Part shown: in pieces, positions 1 through 8,276 of the stretch
Layout of the letters: every line of letters begins with the position of its first letter
Position numbering within the stretch: position 1 is the first letter of the stretch
NCBI RefSeq assembly: GCF_036075115.1
Contig: NZ_CP107958.1
Location: 4,712,001 to 4,776,000, forward strand
From: Streptomyces sp. NBC_00377
Lineage (GTDB): Bacteria > Actinomycetota > Actinomycetes > Streptomycetales > Streptomycetaceae
Length of the DNA: 64,000 nucleotides
Reading direction: 5' to 3'
Translations under genes and position numbers: made by a program
Notes under the pieces: model-generated
Databases searched by the model: none
What the model saw: only the letters and a program-made list of their open reading frames with translations
What the model was told of the DNA's origin: nothing

Positions 1-824
1 ATCGTCGCCGCCGCGAGGTTCACGCCGTTGTGGCGGGCGAAGTACAGCCGCATACGGTTGGGGTCCTCGGTGTTGAGGGCCGACCACATGCGCTGGAAGT
101 AGGACAGCGGGCGCGGCCGGAAGTGGTCCCGCACGGCCGTGATCTCGTACAGCCGCTGCCACTCCTCGAGGTCGTGGTAACCGCCCTGGACGACCTCGAC
201 GCCGGCCTTCTCCGCCTTCTTGATGTTGCGGCGCCACAGCTGGTTGAAGTTCCTGTGGACCTCTTCGAGGGAACGGTTCGCCAGCGGCACCTGGTACACG
301 TAACGCGGCTGGACGTCGCCGAAGCCGGCGCCGCCGTCCTCGCCCTGCTGCCAGCCCATGCGGCGCAGCTTGTCGGCCACCTCGAAGGCGCGCGGCTCGA
401 TGAAGTCGGCCTCGATGTCGCGCAGTCGCTTCACGTCCGGGTTCTGGATGCCCGCCTTGATGGAGGTGGCCTCCCAGCGCCGGATGATCACCGGCGGGCC
501 CATCTTCACCGAGAAGGCGCCCTGTTGCTTGAGGTGCGCCAGCATCGGTTCCAGCCAGTCGGTCAGATTCGGCGCGTACCAGTTGATGACCGGACCCTCG
601 GGAAGGTAGGCCAGGTAGCGCTTGATCTTGGGCAGTTGGCGGTAGAGGACCAGGCCCACGCCGACCAGTTCACCGGTCCGCTCGTCGAACCAGCCGAGGT
701 TCTCCGAACGCCACTCGGCCTTGACATCGGCCCAGGCCGGAACCTGCATGTGGCTCGCCGACGGCAGGCTCTGGATGTATGCCAGATGCTGCTCGCGGCT
801 GATCGTCCTCAGGGTCAGGCTCAT
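1..824 (-). CDS. FemAB/FemX-family peptidyltransferase (partial, C-terminus outside window)
   Basis: Reads right to left from an ATG at 824 (MSLTLRTISREQHLAYIQS...) and runs off the left edge after about 274 codons without a stop. The reading contains an ...LWRRNIKKAEKAGVEV... segment followed by ...RLYFARHNGVNLAAA..., the pattern of the FemAB/FemX GNAT-like fold. Members of this family transfer an amino acid from aminoacyl-tRNA to the lipid II stem peptide; in streptomycetes the bridge residue is glycine, so a lipid II:glycine transferase acting at the inner membrane face is likely. The family is usually about 370 residues, so roughly the last quarter is missing. A gene this close to rpsF is in keeping with Streptomyces core gene order as I remember it. 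Family assignment is firm; donor specificity is inferred. Confidence 0.85.
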   Translation of the reverse strand, partial: MSLTLRTISREQHLAYIQSLPSASHMQVPAWADVKAEWRSENLGWFDERTGELVGVGLVLYRQLPKIKRYLAYLPEGPVINWYAPNLTDWLEPMLAHLKQQGAFSVKMGPPVIIRRWEATSIKAGIQNPDVKRLRDIEADFIEPRAFEVADKLRRMGWQQGEDGGAGFGDVQPRYVYQVPLANRSLEEVHRNFNQLWRRNIKKAEKAGVEVVQGGYHDLEEWQRLYEITAVRDHFRPRPLSYFQRMWSALNTEDPNRMRLYFARHNGVNLAAAT

Positions 825-931
825 TCGGGGCGCTCCTCGGGCTGGTGTGTCCCCATGGGTACAGGGGCTCCGGCTCTCGCGCCGAAGCCTACTGCGCCTG
901 GCGAGCGGCCTGACTGGGCGTACGGAACCTG

Positions 932-958
932 CGCCCCGGCCCGTGCGCGGCCGGGGCG
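932..958 (-). terminator. hairpin downstream of the 103-aa membrane gene
   Basis: A perfect 10-bp stem CGCCCCGGCC / GGCCGGGGCG with a 7-nt loop, 80 bp after the stop of the leftward membrane-protein gene. There is no U-tract, as is usual in Streptomyces. It separates that gene from femX, which lies further along the same strand. Confidence 0.6.
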
Positions 959-1038
959 TTCCGTCCGGATTCGTAGGTGTCCTGTGTGACGTGCGGCGCG
1001 GTCGGGGCCCGTGGCGCGGGCGCCGGCGCCGCTCTAGG

Positions 1039-1350
1039 TCACCAGATTCCGCCGAAGAGGCCACCGTGGGCCATACCGATGAAGAAGCCGACGCCTGCGG
1101 TACCGAGACCCACGATCAGACCGAAGCGCTCACGGGTGGTCTCGGAGATCCACTGTCCGTACGCACCGGTGAGGATTCCCACCAGGCCGGCCCAGGAGCT
1201 GAGCAGATGGAGGCTGTGGAAGAACGACGTGATGAACGCCGTCACCCCGAGCACCAGGGTCACCGCGAGCAGGGTGTCCTGGAGCGGATGGGCTTTGCCG
1301 TCGGTGGCGAAGAGAGATCCGGCGGTGTTGGGTCGCAATGCCTGTGCCAT
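1039..1350 (-). CDS. small integral membrane protein, conserved hypothetical (103 aa)
   Basis: I do not recognise a functional family. The ATG at 1350 is preceded by a very good ribosome binding site (CAGGAGGTG), so it is preferred over an in-frame upstream start 23 codons earlier. A hydrophilic N-terminus of about 25 residues is followed by three hydrophobic stretches (about 26-48, 50-68 and 78-103), the last rich in glycine and ending at GGIW. The length and position, just before the rpsF operon but on the opposite strand, fit a conserved Streptomyces membrane protein. The region between it and rpsF holds divergent promoters. No catalytic motif is visible. Confidence 0.75.
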
Positions 1351-1543
1351 GTGGCACCTCCTGCGGAAGCGGCGCATCGTAGCGCCATACACACCCGACG
1401 TGTACAGACTGACGGTCATCCACGCCGGATTTCAACCGGAAGCACGTGTGCAGGTAGTCTGTACCCTCTGCACCGGTGTCTGCCCAGGCCTAGCCAGGGA
1501 ATCCGTCCAGCTGAGAACGGGGAAGTCGCAGGCCGACCCCCGA

Positions 1544-1566
1544 TTGTCAGTGGCGGCCGATACCGT
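1544..1566 (+). promoter_or_regulatory. RecA_NDp / PafBC-type damage promoter before rpsF-ssb
   Basis: TTGTCAGTG, exactly 8 bp, then TACCGT. This matches the actinobacterial RecA-independent DNA-damage promoter motif TTGTCRGTG-N8-TANNNT described in mycobacteria and attributed to the PafBC activator. It lies 70 bp before the rpsF start, so it could drive rpsF, ssb, rpsR and rplI. The match is seen directly; regulation by PafBC is inferred. Confidence 0.65.
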
Positions 1567-1636
1567 TGCGTACGCATCACAACCCTCCTGCCACGGATCG
1601 ACCGTGGCCGCTGAGTCCGAAGGAGGTGGGTTCCAC

Positions 1637-1927
1637 ATGCGTCACTACGAAGTGATGGTCATCCTCGACCCCGATCTCGAAGAGCGCGCTGTCTCCCCGC
1701 TGATCGAGAACTTCCTCTCCGTTGTCCGTGAGGGCAACGGCAAGGTGGAGAAGGTCGACACCTGGGGCCGTCGTCGTCTCTCGTACGAGATCAAGAAGAA
1801 GCCCGAGGGCATCTACTCGGTCATCGACCTGCAGGCCGAGCCTGCGGTCGTCAAGGAGCTCGACCGCCAGATGAACCTGAACGAGTCGGTCCTCCGGACC
1901 AAGGTCCTCCGTCCCGAGACCCACTGA
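1637..1927 (+). CDS. rpsF: 30S ribosomal protein S6
   Basis: 96 residues, the normal length for bS6, starting [16 protein letters not shown] and containing the conserved [23 protein letters not shown] segment. bS6 pairs with bS18 on the 30S platform. The ATG is preceded by AAGGAGGTGGG at ideal spacing. It is the first gene of the rpsF-ssb-rpsR-rplI cluster; ssb follows 78 bp later on the same strand. A long leader (about 285 bp back to the divergent membrane-protein gene) contains the damage-type promoter at 1544-1566. Nothing unusual is seen in the protein. Confidence 0.97.
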
Positions 1928-2005
1928 GCTCTCCAGCTCAGCTGATCTCGGGATTCTGAGTAGCAGCACAAGCAGCCAGCAGCAAACCCGCCGAGAGGTT
2001 CCCCC

Positions 2006-2620
2006 ATGGCAGGCGAGACCGTCATCACGGTCGTCGGCAATCTTGTCGACGACCCCGAGCTGCGCTTCACCCCCTCCGGTGCGGCGGTCGCGAAGTTCCG
2101 TGTCGCGTCCACTCCCCGCACCTTCGACCGCCAGACGAACGAGTGGAAGGACGGCGAGAGCCTGTTCCTGACCTGCTCGGTCTGGCGTCAGGCGGCGGAG
2201 AACGTCGCGGAGTCGCTCCAGCGAGGCATGCGCGTCATCGTGCAGGGCCGGCTGAAGCAGCGGTCCTACGAGGACCGTGAGGGTGTCAAGCGCACGGTCT
2301 ACGAACTGGACGTCGAGGAAGTCGGCGCCAGTCTGCGCAGTGCCACGGCCAAGGTCACCAAGGCTTCCGGCCGCGGTGGCCAGGGCGGCCAGGGTGGTTA
2401 CGGCGGCGGCTCCGGTGGCGGCGGCCAGGCCGGCGGCGGCTGGGGTGGAAACTCCGGCGGCGGCCAGCAGGGTGGCGGCGCTCCGGCAGACGACCCGTGG
2501 GCGACCGGCGCTCCCGCCGGTGGCAACCAGGGCGGCGGGCAGTCCGGTGGCGGCTGGGGTGGAAACTCCGGCGGCAGCGGCGGCTCCGGTGGCGGCTACT
2601 CGGACGAACCCCCCTTCTAG
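2006..2620 (+). CDS. ssb: single-stranded DNA-binding protein
   Basis: 204 residues. Residues 1 to about 110 form the OB-fold (MAGETVITVVGNLVDDPELRFTPSG...), which binds ssDNA as a tetramer. Residues about 120-195 are a Gly/Gln-rich linker with a repeated GGGWGGNSGG block (the coding DNA itself is nearly duplicated around 2434 and 2550). It ends in DEPPF, the acidic tip that recruits replication and repair partners. Lying between rpsF and rpsR and having the full C-terminal tip, it is the essential SsbA-type protein rather than the developmental paralogue. The PafBC-type promoter upstream of rpsF suggests DNA-damage induction. A 15-bp stem follows the stop codon. Confidence 0.97.
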   Translation: MAGETVITVVGNLVDDPELRFTPSGAAVAKFRVASTPRTFDRQTNEWKDGESLFLTCSVWRQAAENVAESLQRGMRVIVQGRLKQRSYEDREGVKRTVYELDVEEVGASLRSATAKVTKASGRGGQGGQGGYGGGSGGGGQAGGGWGGNSGGGQQGGGAPADDPWATGAPAGGNQGGGQSGGGWGGNSGGSGGSGGGYSDEPPF

Positions 2621-2621
2621 G

Positions 2622-2653
2622 CCGTTCAGGCCCGGAGGTCCGGGCCTGAACGG
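2622..2653 (+). terminator. hairpin between ssb and rpsR (attenuator or processing site)
   Basis: A perfect 15-bp inverted repeat (CCGTTCAGGCCCGGA and its complement around a 2-nt centre) starting 2 bp after the ssb stop. It probably partly terminates transcription or protects the 3' end of rpsF-ssb mRNA, uncoupling ssb from rpsR-rplI levels. Confidence 0.7.
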
Positions 2654-2703
2654 GTCGAAGGCGGGTTGGAATCCCTACTTCTTGATCACACAGGAGAAAC
2701 ACC

Positions 2704-2940
2704 ATGGCGAAGCCGCCTGTGCGCAAGCCTAAGAAAAAGGTCTGCGCTTTCTGCAAGGACAAGGTCACGTACGTGGACTACAAGGACACGAACATGCTGC
2801 GGAAGTTCATTTCCGACCGCGGCAAGATCCGTGCCCGCCGCGTGACCGGCAACTGCACGCAGCACCAGCGTGACGTCGCCACGGCCGTCAAGAACAGCCG
2901 TGAGATGGCGCTGCTGCCGTACACCGCCCAGGCGCGATAA
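2704..2940 (+). CDS. rpsR: 30S ribosomal protein S18 (zinc-type)
   Basis: 78 residues, starting MAKPPVRKPKKKVCAFCKDK, with the S18 core ...TNMLRKFISDRGKIRARRVTGNCTQHQRDVATAVKNSREMALLPY. It has a CxxC pair (residues 14 and 17) and a later Cys/His pair in GNCTQHQ, so this looks like the metal-binding (C+) form of S18. Streptomycetes usually carry a second, cysteine-free S18 under Zur control elsewhere. The start is set by AGGAGAAACACC just upstream. rplI follows after 18 bp, so the two are co-transcribed. Confidence 0.96.
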   Translation: MAKPPVRKPKKKVCAFCKDKVTYVDYKDTNMLRKFISDRGKIRARRVTGNCTQHQRDVATAVKNSREMALLPYTAQAR

Positions 2941-2958
2941 GGGAAGGGTGACCGACAA

Positions 2959-3405
2959 ATGAAGATCATCCTCACCCACGAGGTCTCCGGCCTCGGTGCC
3001 GCCGGCGAAGTCGTCGACGTCAAGGACGGCTACGCTCGCAACTACCTGATCCCGCGGAACTTCGCGATCCGCTGGACCAAGGGCGGCGAGAAGGACGTCG
3101 AGCAGATCCGTCGTGCTCGCAAGATCCACGAGATCCAGACCATCGAGCAGGCCAACGCTGTGAAGGCCCGGCTCGAGGGCGTGAAGGTCCGTCTGGCTGT
3201 GCGCTCCGGCGACGCCGGTCGTCTCTTCGGTTCCGTCACCCCGGCCGACATCGCTTCCGCGATCAAGGCTGCCGGTGGTCCCGAGGTCGACAAGCGCCGC
3301 ATCGAGCTCGGCTCGGCGATCAAGACCCTGGGCGCCCACGAGACGTCCGTGCGTCTGCACCCCGAGGTTGCCGCCAAGGTCAACATCGAGGTCGTCGCGG
3401 CCTGA
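2959..3405 (+). CDS. rplI: 50S ribosomal protein L9
   Basis: 148 residues, normal for bL9. The N-terminal rRNA-binding domain begins MKIILTHEVSGLGAAGEVVDVKDGYARNYL (the conserved GxxGDVVxVKxGYxRNYL pattern with small changes). A long connecting helix follows (residues about 41-75), then the C-terminal domain that includes GRLFGSVTPADIASAI. It is the last gene of the ribosomal/ssb cluster, 18 bp after rpsR with its own GGGAAGGGTGA ribosome binding site, and is closed by a strong hairpin at 3433-3461. Confidence 0.97.
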   Translation: MKIILTHEVSGLGAAGEVVDVKDGYARNYLIPRNFAIRWTKGGEKDVEQIRRARKIHEIQTIEQANAVKARLEGVKVRLAVRSGDAGRLFGSVTPADIASAIKAAGGPEVDKRRIELGSAIKTLGAHETSVRLHPEVAAKVNIEVVAA

Positions 3406-3432
3406 TCGCTGCGCTCGGCTTGAAGTACTGAG

Positions 3433-3461
3433 AGGGGCCGCACCCGGTGGGTGCGGCCCCT
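3433..3461 (+). terminator. rplI terminator
   Basis: A 13-bp perfect stem (AGGGGCCGCACCC and complement) with a 3-nt loop followed by TTCTGTCT, 28 bp after the rplI stop. It is a strong intrinsic-type terminator for the rpsF operon. Confidence 0.85.
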
Positions 3462-3474
3462 TCTGTCTGCGTGT

Positions 3475-3488
3475 GTTTCACGTGAAAC
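3475..3488. promoter_or_regulatory. parS (ParB site) 1
   Basis: GTTTCACGTGAAAC, the perfect 14-bp Streptomyces parS palindrome. It lies in the gap between the rplI terminator and the convergent MATE gene, 63 bp from parS 2. ParB loads at such sites for chromosome segregation. Confidence 0.9.
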
Positions 3489-3537
3489 GCCGTTCAGGCA
3501 CCGGCCGCTTGCACCGATGTACCGTCATACGCCGTCG

Positions 3538-3551
3538 GTTTCACGTGAAAC
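3538..3551. promoter_or_regulatory. parS (ParB site) 2
   Basis: A perfect GTTTCACGTGAAAC palindrome 2 bp beyond the stop codon of the leftward MATE gene. It pairs with parS 1, giving two ParB loading sites in an 80-bp convergent gap. Confidence 0.9.
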
Positions 3552-3553
3552 GG

Positions 3554-4891
3554 TCACCGAGTAGCACCGGTGATGACCCAGCGGCCGGAGCGGGCACGCA
3601 GCCAGAGGGTCAGCATGCGAACCACCATCATCAAAGTCATCGCTCCCCATACGGCGGTGAGACCGCCGCCGAGGACCGGTATCAGCAGGGCCACCGGGGT
3701 GAAGACAGCCAGGGTGAGCACCATGGCCCAGGCGAGATAGGGACCGTCGCCCGCGCCCATCAGTACGCCGTCCAGCACGAAGACGATGCCGCAGATGGGC
3801 TGGGAGAGCCCTACCACGAGCAGAGCGGGCAACGCTGCCTCCTTCACCGCCTGGTCACCGGTGAAGAGCGGCAGGAACAGCGGTCGGGCGATCACGACCA
3901 GCAGCCCGAGCAGAACGCCTACTGCCATCCCCCATTCGACCATGCGTCGGCAGACGGCACGGGCGCCCTGGGCGTCGTCCGCACCGAGATATCGTCCGAT
4001 GATGGCCTGCCCGGCGATGGCGATGGCGTCCAGAGCGAAGGCCAGCAGACTCCACAGGCTCAGAGCGATCTGGTGCGCCGCGATGTCGTTGTCTCCCAGA
4101 CGGGCGGCCACGGCGGTGGCGATCATCAGAATCGCCCTGAGTGAAAGTGTGCGCACCAGCAGCGGGACCCCGGCCTGCGCGGAAGCCCTGATGCCGACGG
4201 CGTCGGGTCGCAGCGACGCGCCATGGCGACGTGCTCCCCGGACGACCACCGCGAGATAGACCACGGCCATGCCCCACTGCGCGATCACGGTGCCCCAGGC
4301 GGAACCGGCGATACCGAGGTCCGCACCGTAGACGAGGCCGGCGTTCAGGGCGGCGTTGGCGACGAAGCCGCCGACGGCGACGTAGAGCGGCGTCCTTGTG
4401 TCCTGGAGCCCGCGCAGAACACCGGTCGCGGCCAGAACGACGAGCATGGCAGGGATGCCGAGTGCTGAGATGCGCAGATACGTCGACGCGTACGGGGCGG
4501 CGGTGTCCGAGGCGCCGAAGACTTCCACAAGCGCCGGGGCGGTGGGCAGGACGGCCACGATCACAGCGGCGCCGAGCAGCAGGGCCAGCCAGATGCCGTC
4601 CATACCCTGGCGGATGGCTGCCGGAAGGTCACCGGCGCCCATACGGCGCGCGACGGCGGCAGTGGTCGCGTAGGCGAGGAAGACGAACACACTGACGGCT
4701 GTGGTGAGAAGCGCGGACGCGACGCCGAGCCCGGCCAGTTGAGCGGTGCCCAGATGGCCGACGATCGCGCTGTCGGCCAGGACGAAGAGCGGCTCGGCGA
4801 CGAGCGCGCCGAAGGCCGGGACGGCCAGTGCCACGATCTCCCGATCGTGCTGTCGCCGGGCGCGCCTGGGGGGCGCGGGAGCCTGTGTCAT
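3554..4891 (-). CDS. MATE family multidrug efflux transporter (DinF-like)
   Basis: 445 residues from ATG 4891; an upstream TTG (4900) is possible but less likely. The sequence starts MTQAPAPPRRARRQHDREIVALAVPAFGALVAEPLFVLADSAIVGHLG, the typical first helix of MATE proteins (PAFGALVAEPLFVLADSAIVGHLG motif), and continues with about 12 hydrophobic segments. MATE proteins exchange H+ or Na+ for cationic or drug substrates across the cytoplasmic membrane. The DinF-type subgroup is inferred from the AEPLFVLADSAIVG signature. It converges on rplI with two parS sites in the gap and diverges from dnaB across a 458-bp region with DnaA-like boxes. The substrate is unknown. Confidence 0.88.
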   Translation of the reverse strand: MTQAPAPPRRARRQHDREIVALAVPAFGALVAEPLFVLADSAIVGHLGTAQLAGLGVASALLTTAVSVFVFLAYATTAAVARRMGAGDLPAAIRQGMDGIWLALLLGAAVIVAVLPTAPALVEVFGASDTAAPYASTYLRISALGIPAMLVVLAATGVLRGLQDTRTPLYVAVGGFVANAALNAGLVYGADLGIAGSAWGTVIAQWGMAVVYLAVVVRGARRHGASLRPDAVGIRASAQAGVPLLVRTLSLRAILMIATAVAARLGDNDIAAHQIALSLWSLLAFALDAIAIAGQAIIGRYLGADDAQGARAVCRRMVEWGMAVGVLLGLLVVIARPLFLPLFTGDQAVKEAALPALLVVGLSQPICGIVFVLDGVLMGAGDGPYLAWAMVLTLAVFTPVALLIPVLGGGLTAVWGAMTLMMVVRMLTLWLRARSGRWVITGATR

Positions 4892-4905
4892 GACCACCAA
4901 TCTAA

Positions 4906-5168
4906 TCGTCCACAGGTAAGAGATGCAATCAGCCAGTGACCCTTACTACGCTTCGTGCGGTGCCCGCGCTCGTGCGCCGTTCGAAGAGATCTTGGCCCGA
5001 CCGGGAAACTTTTTCTTCTGCACAGCCGGTGGATGGAGAAGGTGCAGGTCAGAGGCTCTCCATAAGAAAAGTCGAGGGCTTGTTCACAGCGCTGTCCACC
5101 GGGTCGTACACAGGTTTCGTGGAGTTCTCCACAGCATCGGGGCCGTCGTCCACATGGCCTGTGGATAA
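4906..5168. promoter_or_regulatory. cluster of DnaA-box-like nonamers upstream of dnaB
   Basis: Matches to the Streptomyces box TTGTCCACA or the E. coli-type TTATCCACA: TCGTCCACA (4906-4914), TTGTTCACA (5080-5088), TCGTACACA (5104-5112), TTCTCCACA (5125-5133), TCGTCCACA (5146-5154), and TGTGGATAA (5160-5168, the perfect complement of TTATCCACA). Most carry one mismatch. They sit in the 458-bp divergent region between the MATE gene and dnaB, so DnaA could bind here to control dnaB or be titrated. Confidence 0.55.
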
Positions 5169-5281
5169 CCAGATTGGCTGACGGTGCCCGCGGGCCTAAC
5201 GTGGTCCGGCGTGTGCTCCGTCCGTCGGCCGACGAAACCCTCATAAACCCGACGCGTCACAACCGGAGTTGACGCTCTCAA

Positions 5282-5304
5282 TTGTCAGTGCCCTGCCGTA
5301 GAAA
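5282..5304 (+). promoter_or_regulatory. RecA_NDp / PafBC-type promoter of dnaB
   Basis: TTGTCAGTG, 8 bp, then TAGAAA. The -35-like half is perfect; the -10-like half departs at its last base from TANNNT. It lies 46 bp before the dnaB start, and its arrangement matches the promoter at 1544-1566. Confidence 0.55.
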
Positions 5305-5349
5305 GAAGACAGGGCGAGGTCCGCTCGGCGGACGGGAGGAGGTGGCTCG

Positions 5350-6828
5350 GTGAGCATTTCCGAGCCCTTGGACGACCCGTGGGCCGACAGCGGGCCCAGT
5401 GATCGTCTGCCTCCGGCCCGTCGCCGCGGCGACGGAGGACGGGGCCGGGACGAGCAGCACGATCGCGGCCGGGACAGCGGCGAGTGGGAAGGCGGTGGCA
5501 CCGCCTTCGAGCGGGTACCGCCGCAGGACCTCGACGCCGAGCAGTCCGTCCTCGGCGGCATGCTCCTGTCCAAGGACGCCATCGCCGACGTGGTGGAGGT
5601 CCTCAAAGGCCACGACTTCTACAAGCCCGCGCACGAGACGATCTATCAAGCGGTCCTCGACGTCTACGCGAAGGGCGAACCGGCCGACCCCATCACGATC
5701 GCCGCCGAACTCACCAAGCGCGGCGAGATCAACAAGGTCGGCGGCGCGTCCTATCTGCACACTCTCGTCCAGACGGTGCCCACGGCCGCCAACGCCGAGT
5801 ACTACGCGGAGATCGTCCACGAACGTGCCGTGCTGCGCCGCCTGGTCGAGGCCGGCACCCGCATCACGCAGATGGGATACGCGGGCGACGACGACGTCGA
5901 CGAGATCGTCAACCGGGCCCAGGCCGAGATCTACGCGGTTACCGAGCAGCGCACCAGCGAGGACTACCTCCCGCTCGGCGACATCATGGAGGGCGCTCTC
6001 GACGAGATCGAGGCGATCGGCTCGCGCAGCGGCGAGATGACGGGCGTGCCGACCGGCTTCACGGACCTCGACTCGCTCACCAACGGCCTCCACCCGGGCC
6101 AGATGATCGTCATCGCGGCCCGCCCCGCCATGGGAAAGTCGACGCTCGCGCTGGACTTCGCGCGTGCGGCGTCGATCAAGCACAACCTGCCGAGCGTCAT
6201 CTTCTCCCTCGAAATGGGGCGCAACGAGATCGCGATGCGCCTGCTGTCCGCCGAAGCCCGTGTCGCCCTGCACCACATGCGTTCCGGCACCATGACGGAC
6301 GAGGACTGGACCCGTCTGGCCCGCCGGATGCCCGAGGTCTCCTCCGCGCCGCTCTACATCGACGACTCCCCGAACCTGTCGATGATGGAGATCCGTGCGA
6401 AATGCCGCCGGCTGAAGCAGCGCAACGACATCAAGCTCGTGATCATCGACTATCTCCAGCTGATGCAGGCCGGTGGTTCCAAGCGGTCCGAGAGCCGTCA
6501 GCAGGAGGTCTCGGACATGTCCCGTAACCTCAAGCTGCTGGCCAAGGAGCTGGAGGTCCCGGTGATCGCGCTCTCACAGCTCAACCGTGGTCCCGAGCAG
6601 CGCACGGACAAGAAGCCGATGGTGTCCGACCTGCGTGAGTCCGGCTCCATCGAGCAGGACGCGGACATGGTGATCCTGCTGCACCGCGAGGACGCCTACG
6701 AGAAGGAGTCCCCGCGCGCCGGTGAGGCCGACATCATCGTGGGCAAGCACCGTAACGGTCCGACGGCCACCATCACCGTCGCCTTCCAGGGCCACTACTC
6801 GCGCTTCGTGGACATGGCGCAGACCTGA
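5350..6828 (+). CDS. dnaB: replicative DNA helicase DnaB
   Basis: 492 residues from GTG 5350 behind GGGAGGAGGTGGCTCG. An unusual polar, Arg/Asp/Gly-rich N-terminal extension of about 50 residues precedes the helicase N-terminal domain (PPQDLDAEQSVLGGMLLSKDAI). The RecA-like motor follows, with Walker A in ARPAMGKSTLALDFA (about residue 257), Walker B near LVIIDYLQLM, and ALSQLNRGPEQR. DnaB unwinds the fork as a hexamer. There is no intein, although actinobacterial dnaB genes sometimes carry one at the P-loop. DnaA-like boxes and a damage-type promoter lie upstream. Confidence 0.97.
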   Translation: MSISEPLDDPWADSGPSDRLPPARRRGDGGRGRDEQHDRGRDSGEWEGGGTAFERVPPQDLDAEQSVLGGMLLSKDAIADVVEVLKGHDFYKPAHETIYQAVLDVYAKGEPADPITIAAELTKRGEINKVGGASYLHTLVQTVPTAANAEYYAEIVHERAVLRRLVEAGTRITQMGYAGDDDVDEIVNRAQAEIYAVTEQRTSEDYLPLGDIMEGALDEIEAIGSRSGEMTGVPTGFTDLDSLTNGLHPGQMIVIAARPAMGKSTLALDFARAASIKHNLPSVIFSLEMGRNEIAMRLLSAEARVALHHMRSGTMTDEDWTRLARRMPEVSSAPLYIDDSPNLSMMEIRAKCRRLKQRNDIKLVIIDYLQLMQAGGSKRSESRQQEVSDMSRNLKLLAKELEVPVIALSQLNRGPEQRTDKKPMVSDLRESGSIEQDADMVILLHREDAYEKESPRAGEADIIVGKHRNGPTATITVAFQGHYSRFVDMAQT

Positions 6829-6886
6829 CCCGCGCCCCGGGCGAAATGAGCTCGACGCCGGTCGCGCGGGCGGGTGGACTGAGCCC

Positions 6887-8272
6887 ATGACGACACCTCA
6901 GCAAGAGTTGCTGCCGGGCACCTCGCGGGCGCTGCTGCACCGGATCGCCGTGGCCCAGGCCGAGGGGCGGGCCCCGTCGCTCGTCGCCGCGGTCGTGCGC
7001 GACGGGCGGGCCGTGTGGCACGGGGCGCGGACCTCGGTCGACGGGCACGCGCCGGACGAGAACGTGCAGTACCGGATCGGCTCGATCACCAAGACCTTCA
7101 CCGCCGTGCTCGTGCTGCGGCTACGCGACGAGGGGGTGCTCGACCTCGAGGACCCGCTGGAGAAGCACCTGCCCGGCACCGGTGCGGGGGGAGCCACGGT
7201 GGCCCAACTGCTGGCCCACACCGGTGGGTTGGCGGCCGAGACGCCCGGCCCGTGGTGGGAGCGGACTCCAGGCTCGCTGCGGCCCGAACTCGCCGACGTC
7301 CTGGGCGATCGGGCCGCGCCGCACCCCGCGGGTCGCCGTCACCACTACTCGAACCCGGGCTACTCGCTCCTGGGCTCCCTCGTGGAGCAACTCCGTGGGG
7401 CGCCCTGGGAAGAGGTATTGCGGCGTGAAGTGCTCGAACCTCTGGGTCTCGACCGGACGGGTGTTCGATCAGAGGTCCCGGCCGCAGGAGGCTGGGCGGT
7501 GCATCCCTGGGCCGATGTGCTGCTCCCCGAGCCCGCCGAGGACTTCGGACGGATGGCTCCGGCGGGCCAACTCTGGTCCACGACCGGAGACCTCGCGCGA
7601 TTCGCCGCGTTCCTTGCGCGGGGCGACGACCGGGTACTGGGCGCGGAGACCCTGCGCGAGATGGCCACACCCGCGGCGCCGGCGGGGCTGACGGACGTGG
7701 TGGACGGTGCCGCCTACGGACTGGGTCTGCAGATCCAGCACCGAGACGGCCGGTTGCTGGTGGGTCACTCCGGGTCCGTGCCGGGCTTTCTGGCCACCCT
7801 GACCATCGGTGTGGCGGACGACGTCGGCGCGGTGGTGCTCGCCAACTGCACGTCCGGGGTGCAGACCTCCCAGGTGGCCTCCGACCTCGTACGCATCGTC
7901 GCCGAGGCGGAGCCGCGGATTCCCGAGCCGTGGCGTCCGCTCCGTGCGGTTGATCCGGCAGTCCTGGAGTTGGCGGGCCAGTGGCACTGGGGGACCAGTC
8001 CGCTCGCCCTGCGGGTGACGGCCGACGGACTGCTGTCCCTGGGGCCGCTGTCCGGCGATGGTCGCCGATCCCGGTTCAGGGCGAACGGGGACGGCACCTG
8101 GACCGGGCTGGAGGGCTATTACGCTGGGGAGCTCCTGCGGGCCGTACGGCGGCCGGACGGGAGCGTGGATCACCTGGACCTCGGGTCCTTCGTGCTGACG
8201 CGTCAGCCGTACGACGAGGGCGCTGCCGTGCCCGGTGGCGTCGATCCGGAGGGATGGCGCGGCATCGGCTAG
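6887..8272 (+). CDS. beta-lactamase-fold serine hydrolase (class C / AmpC-like family)
   Basis: 461 residues from ATG 6887. It has the SxxK nucleophile motif SITK at residues 66-69, a YxN-type motif in HHYSNPGYS, and a late HxG (VGHSGSVPGF) in place of KTG. This is the pattern of class C beta-lactamase-like esterases and D-aminopeptidases. A C-terminal domain of about 110 residues follows the catalytic core. No signal peptide is evident, so a cytoplasmic esterase or peptidase is more likely than an antibiotic-degrading enzyme. Fifty-eight bases separate it from dnaB. It ends at a hairpin that contains a parS site. The substrate is unknown. Confidence 0.85.
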   Translation: MTTPQQELLPGTSRALLHRIAVAQAEGRAPSLVAAVVRDGRAVWHGARTSVDGHAPDENVQYRIGSITKTFTAVLVLRLRDEGVLDLEDPLEKHLPGTGAGGATVAQLLAHTGGLAAETPGPWWERTPGSLRPELADVLGDRAAPHPAGRRHHYSNPGYSLLGSLVEQLRGAPWEEVLRREVLEPLGLDRTGVRSEVPAAGGWAVHPWADVLLPEPAEDFGRMAPAGQLWSTTGDLARFAAFLARGDDRVLGAETLREMATPAAPAGLTDVVDGAAYGLGLQIQHRDGRLLVGHSGSVPGFLATLTIGVADDVGAVVLANCTSGVQTSQVASDLVRIVAEAEPRIPEPWRPLRAVDPAVLELAGQWHWGTSPLALRVTADGLLSLGPLSGDGRRSRFRANGDGTWTGLEGYYAGELLRAVRRPDGSVDHLDLGSFVLTRQPYDEGAAVPGGVDPEGWRGIG

Positions 8273-8276
8273 CCGT

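Noticed and set aside
1351..1636. Possible S6:S18 autoregulatory leader before rpsF
   Set aside because: I could not fold the known motif by eye with confidence; a covariance search would be needed.
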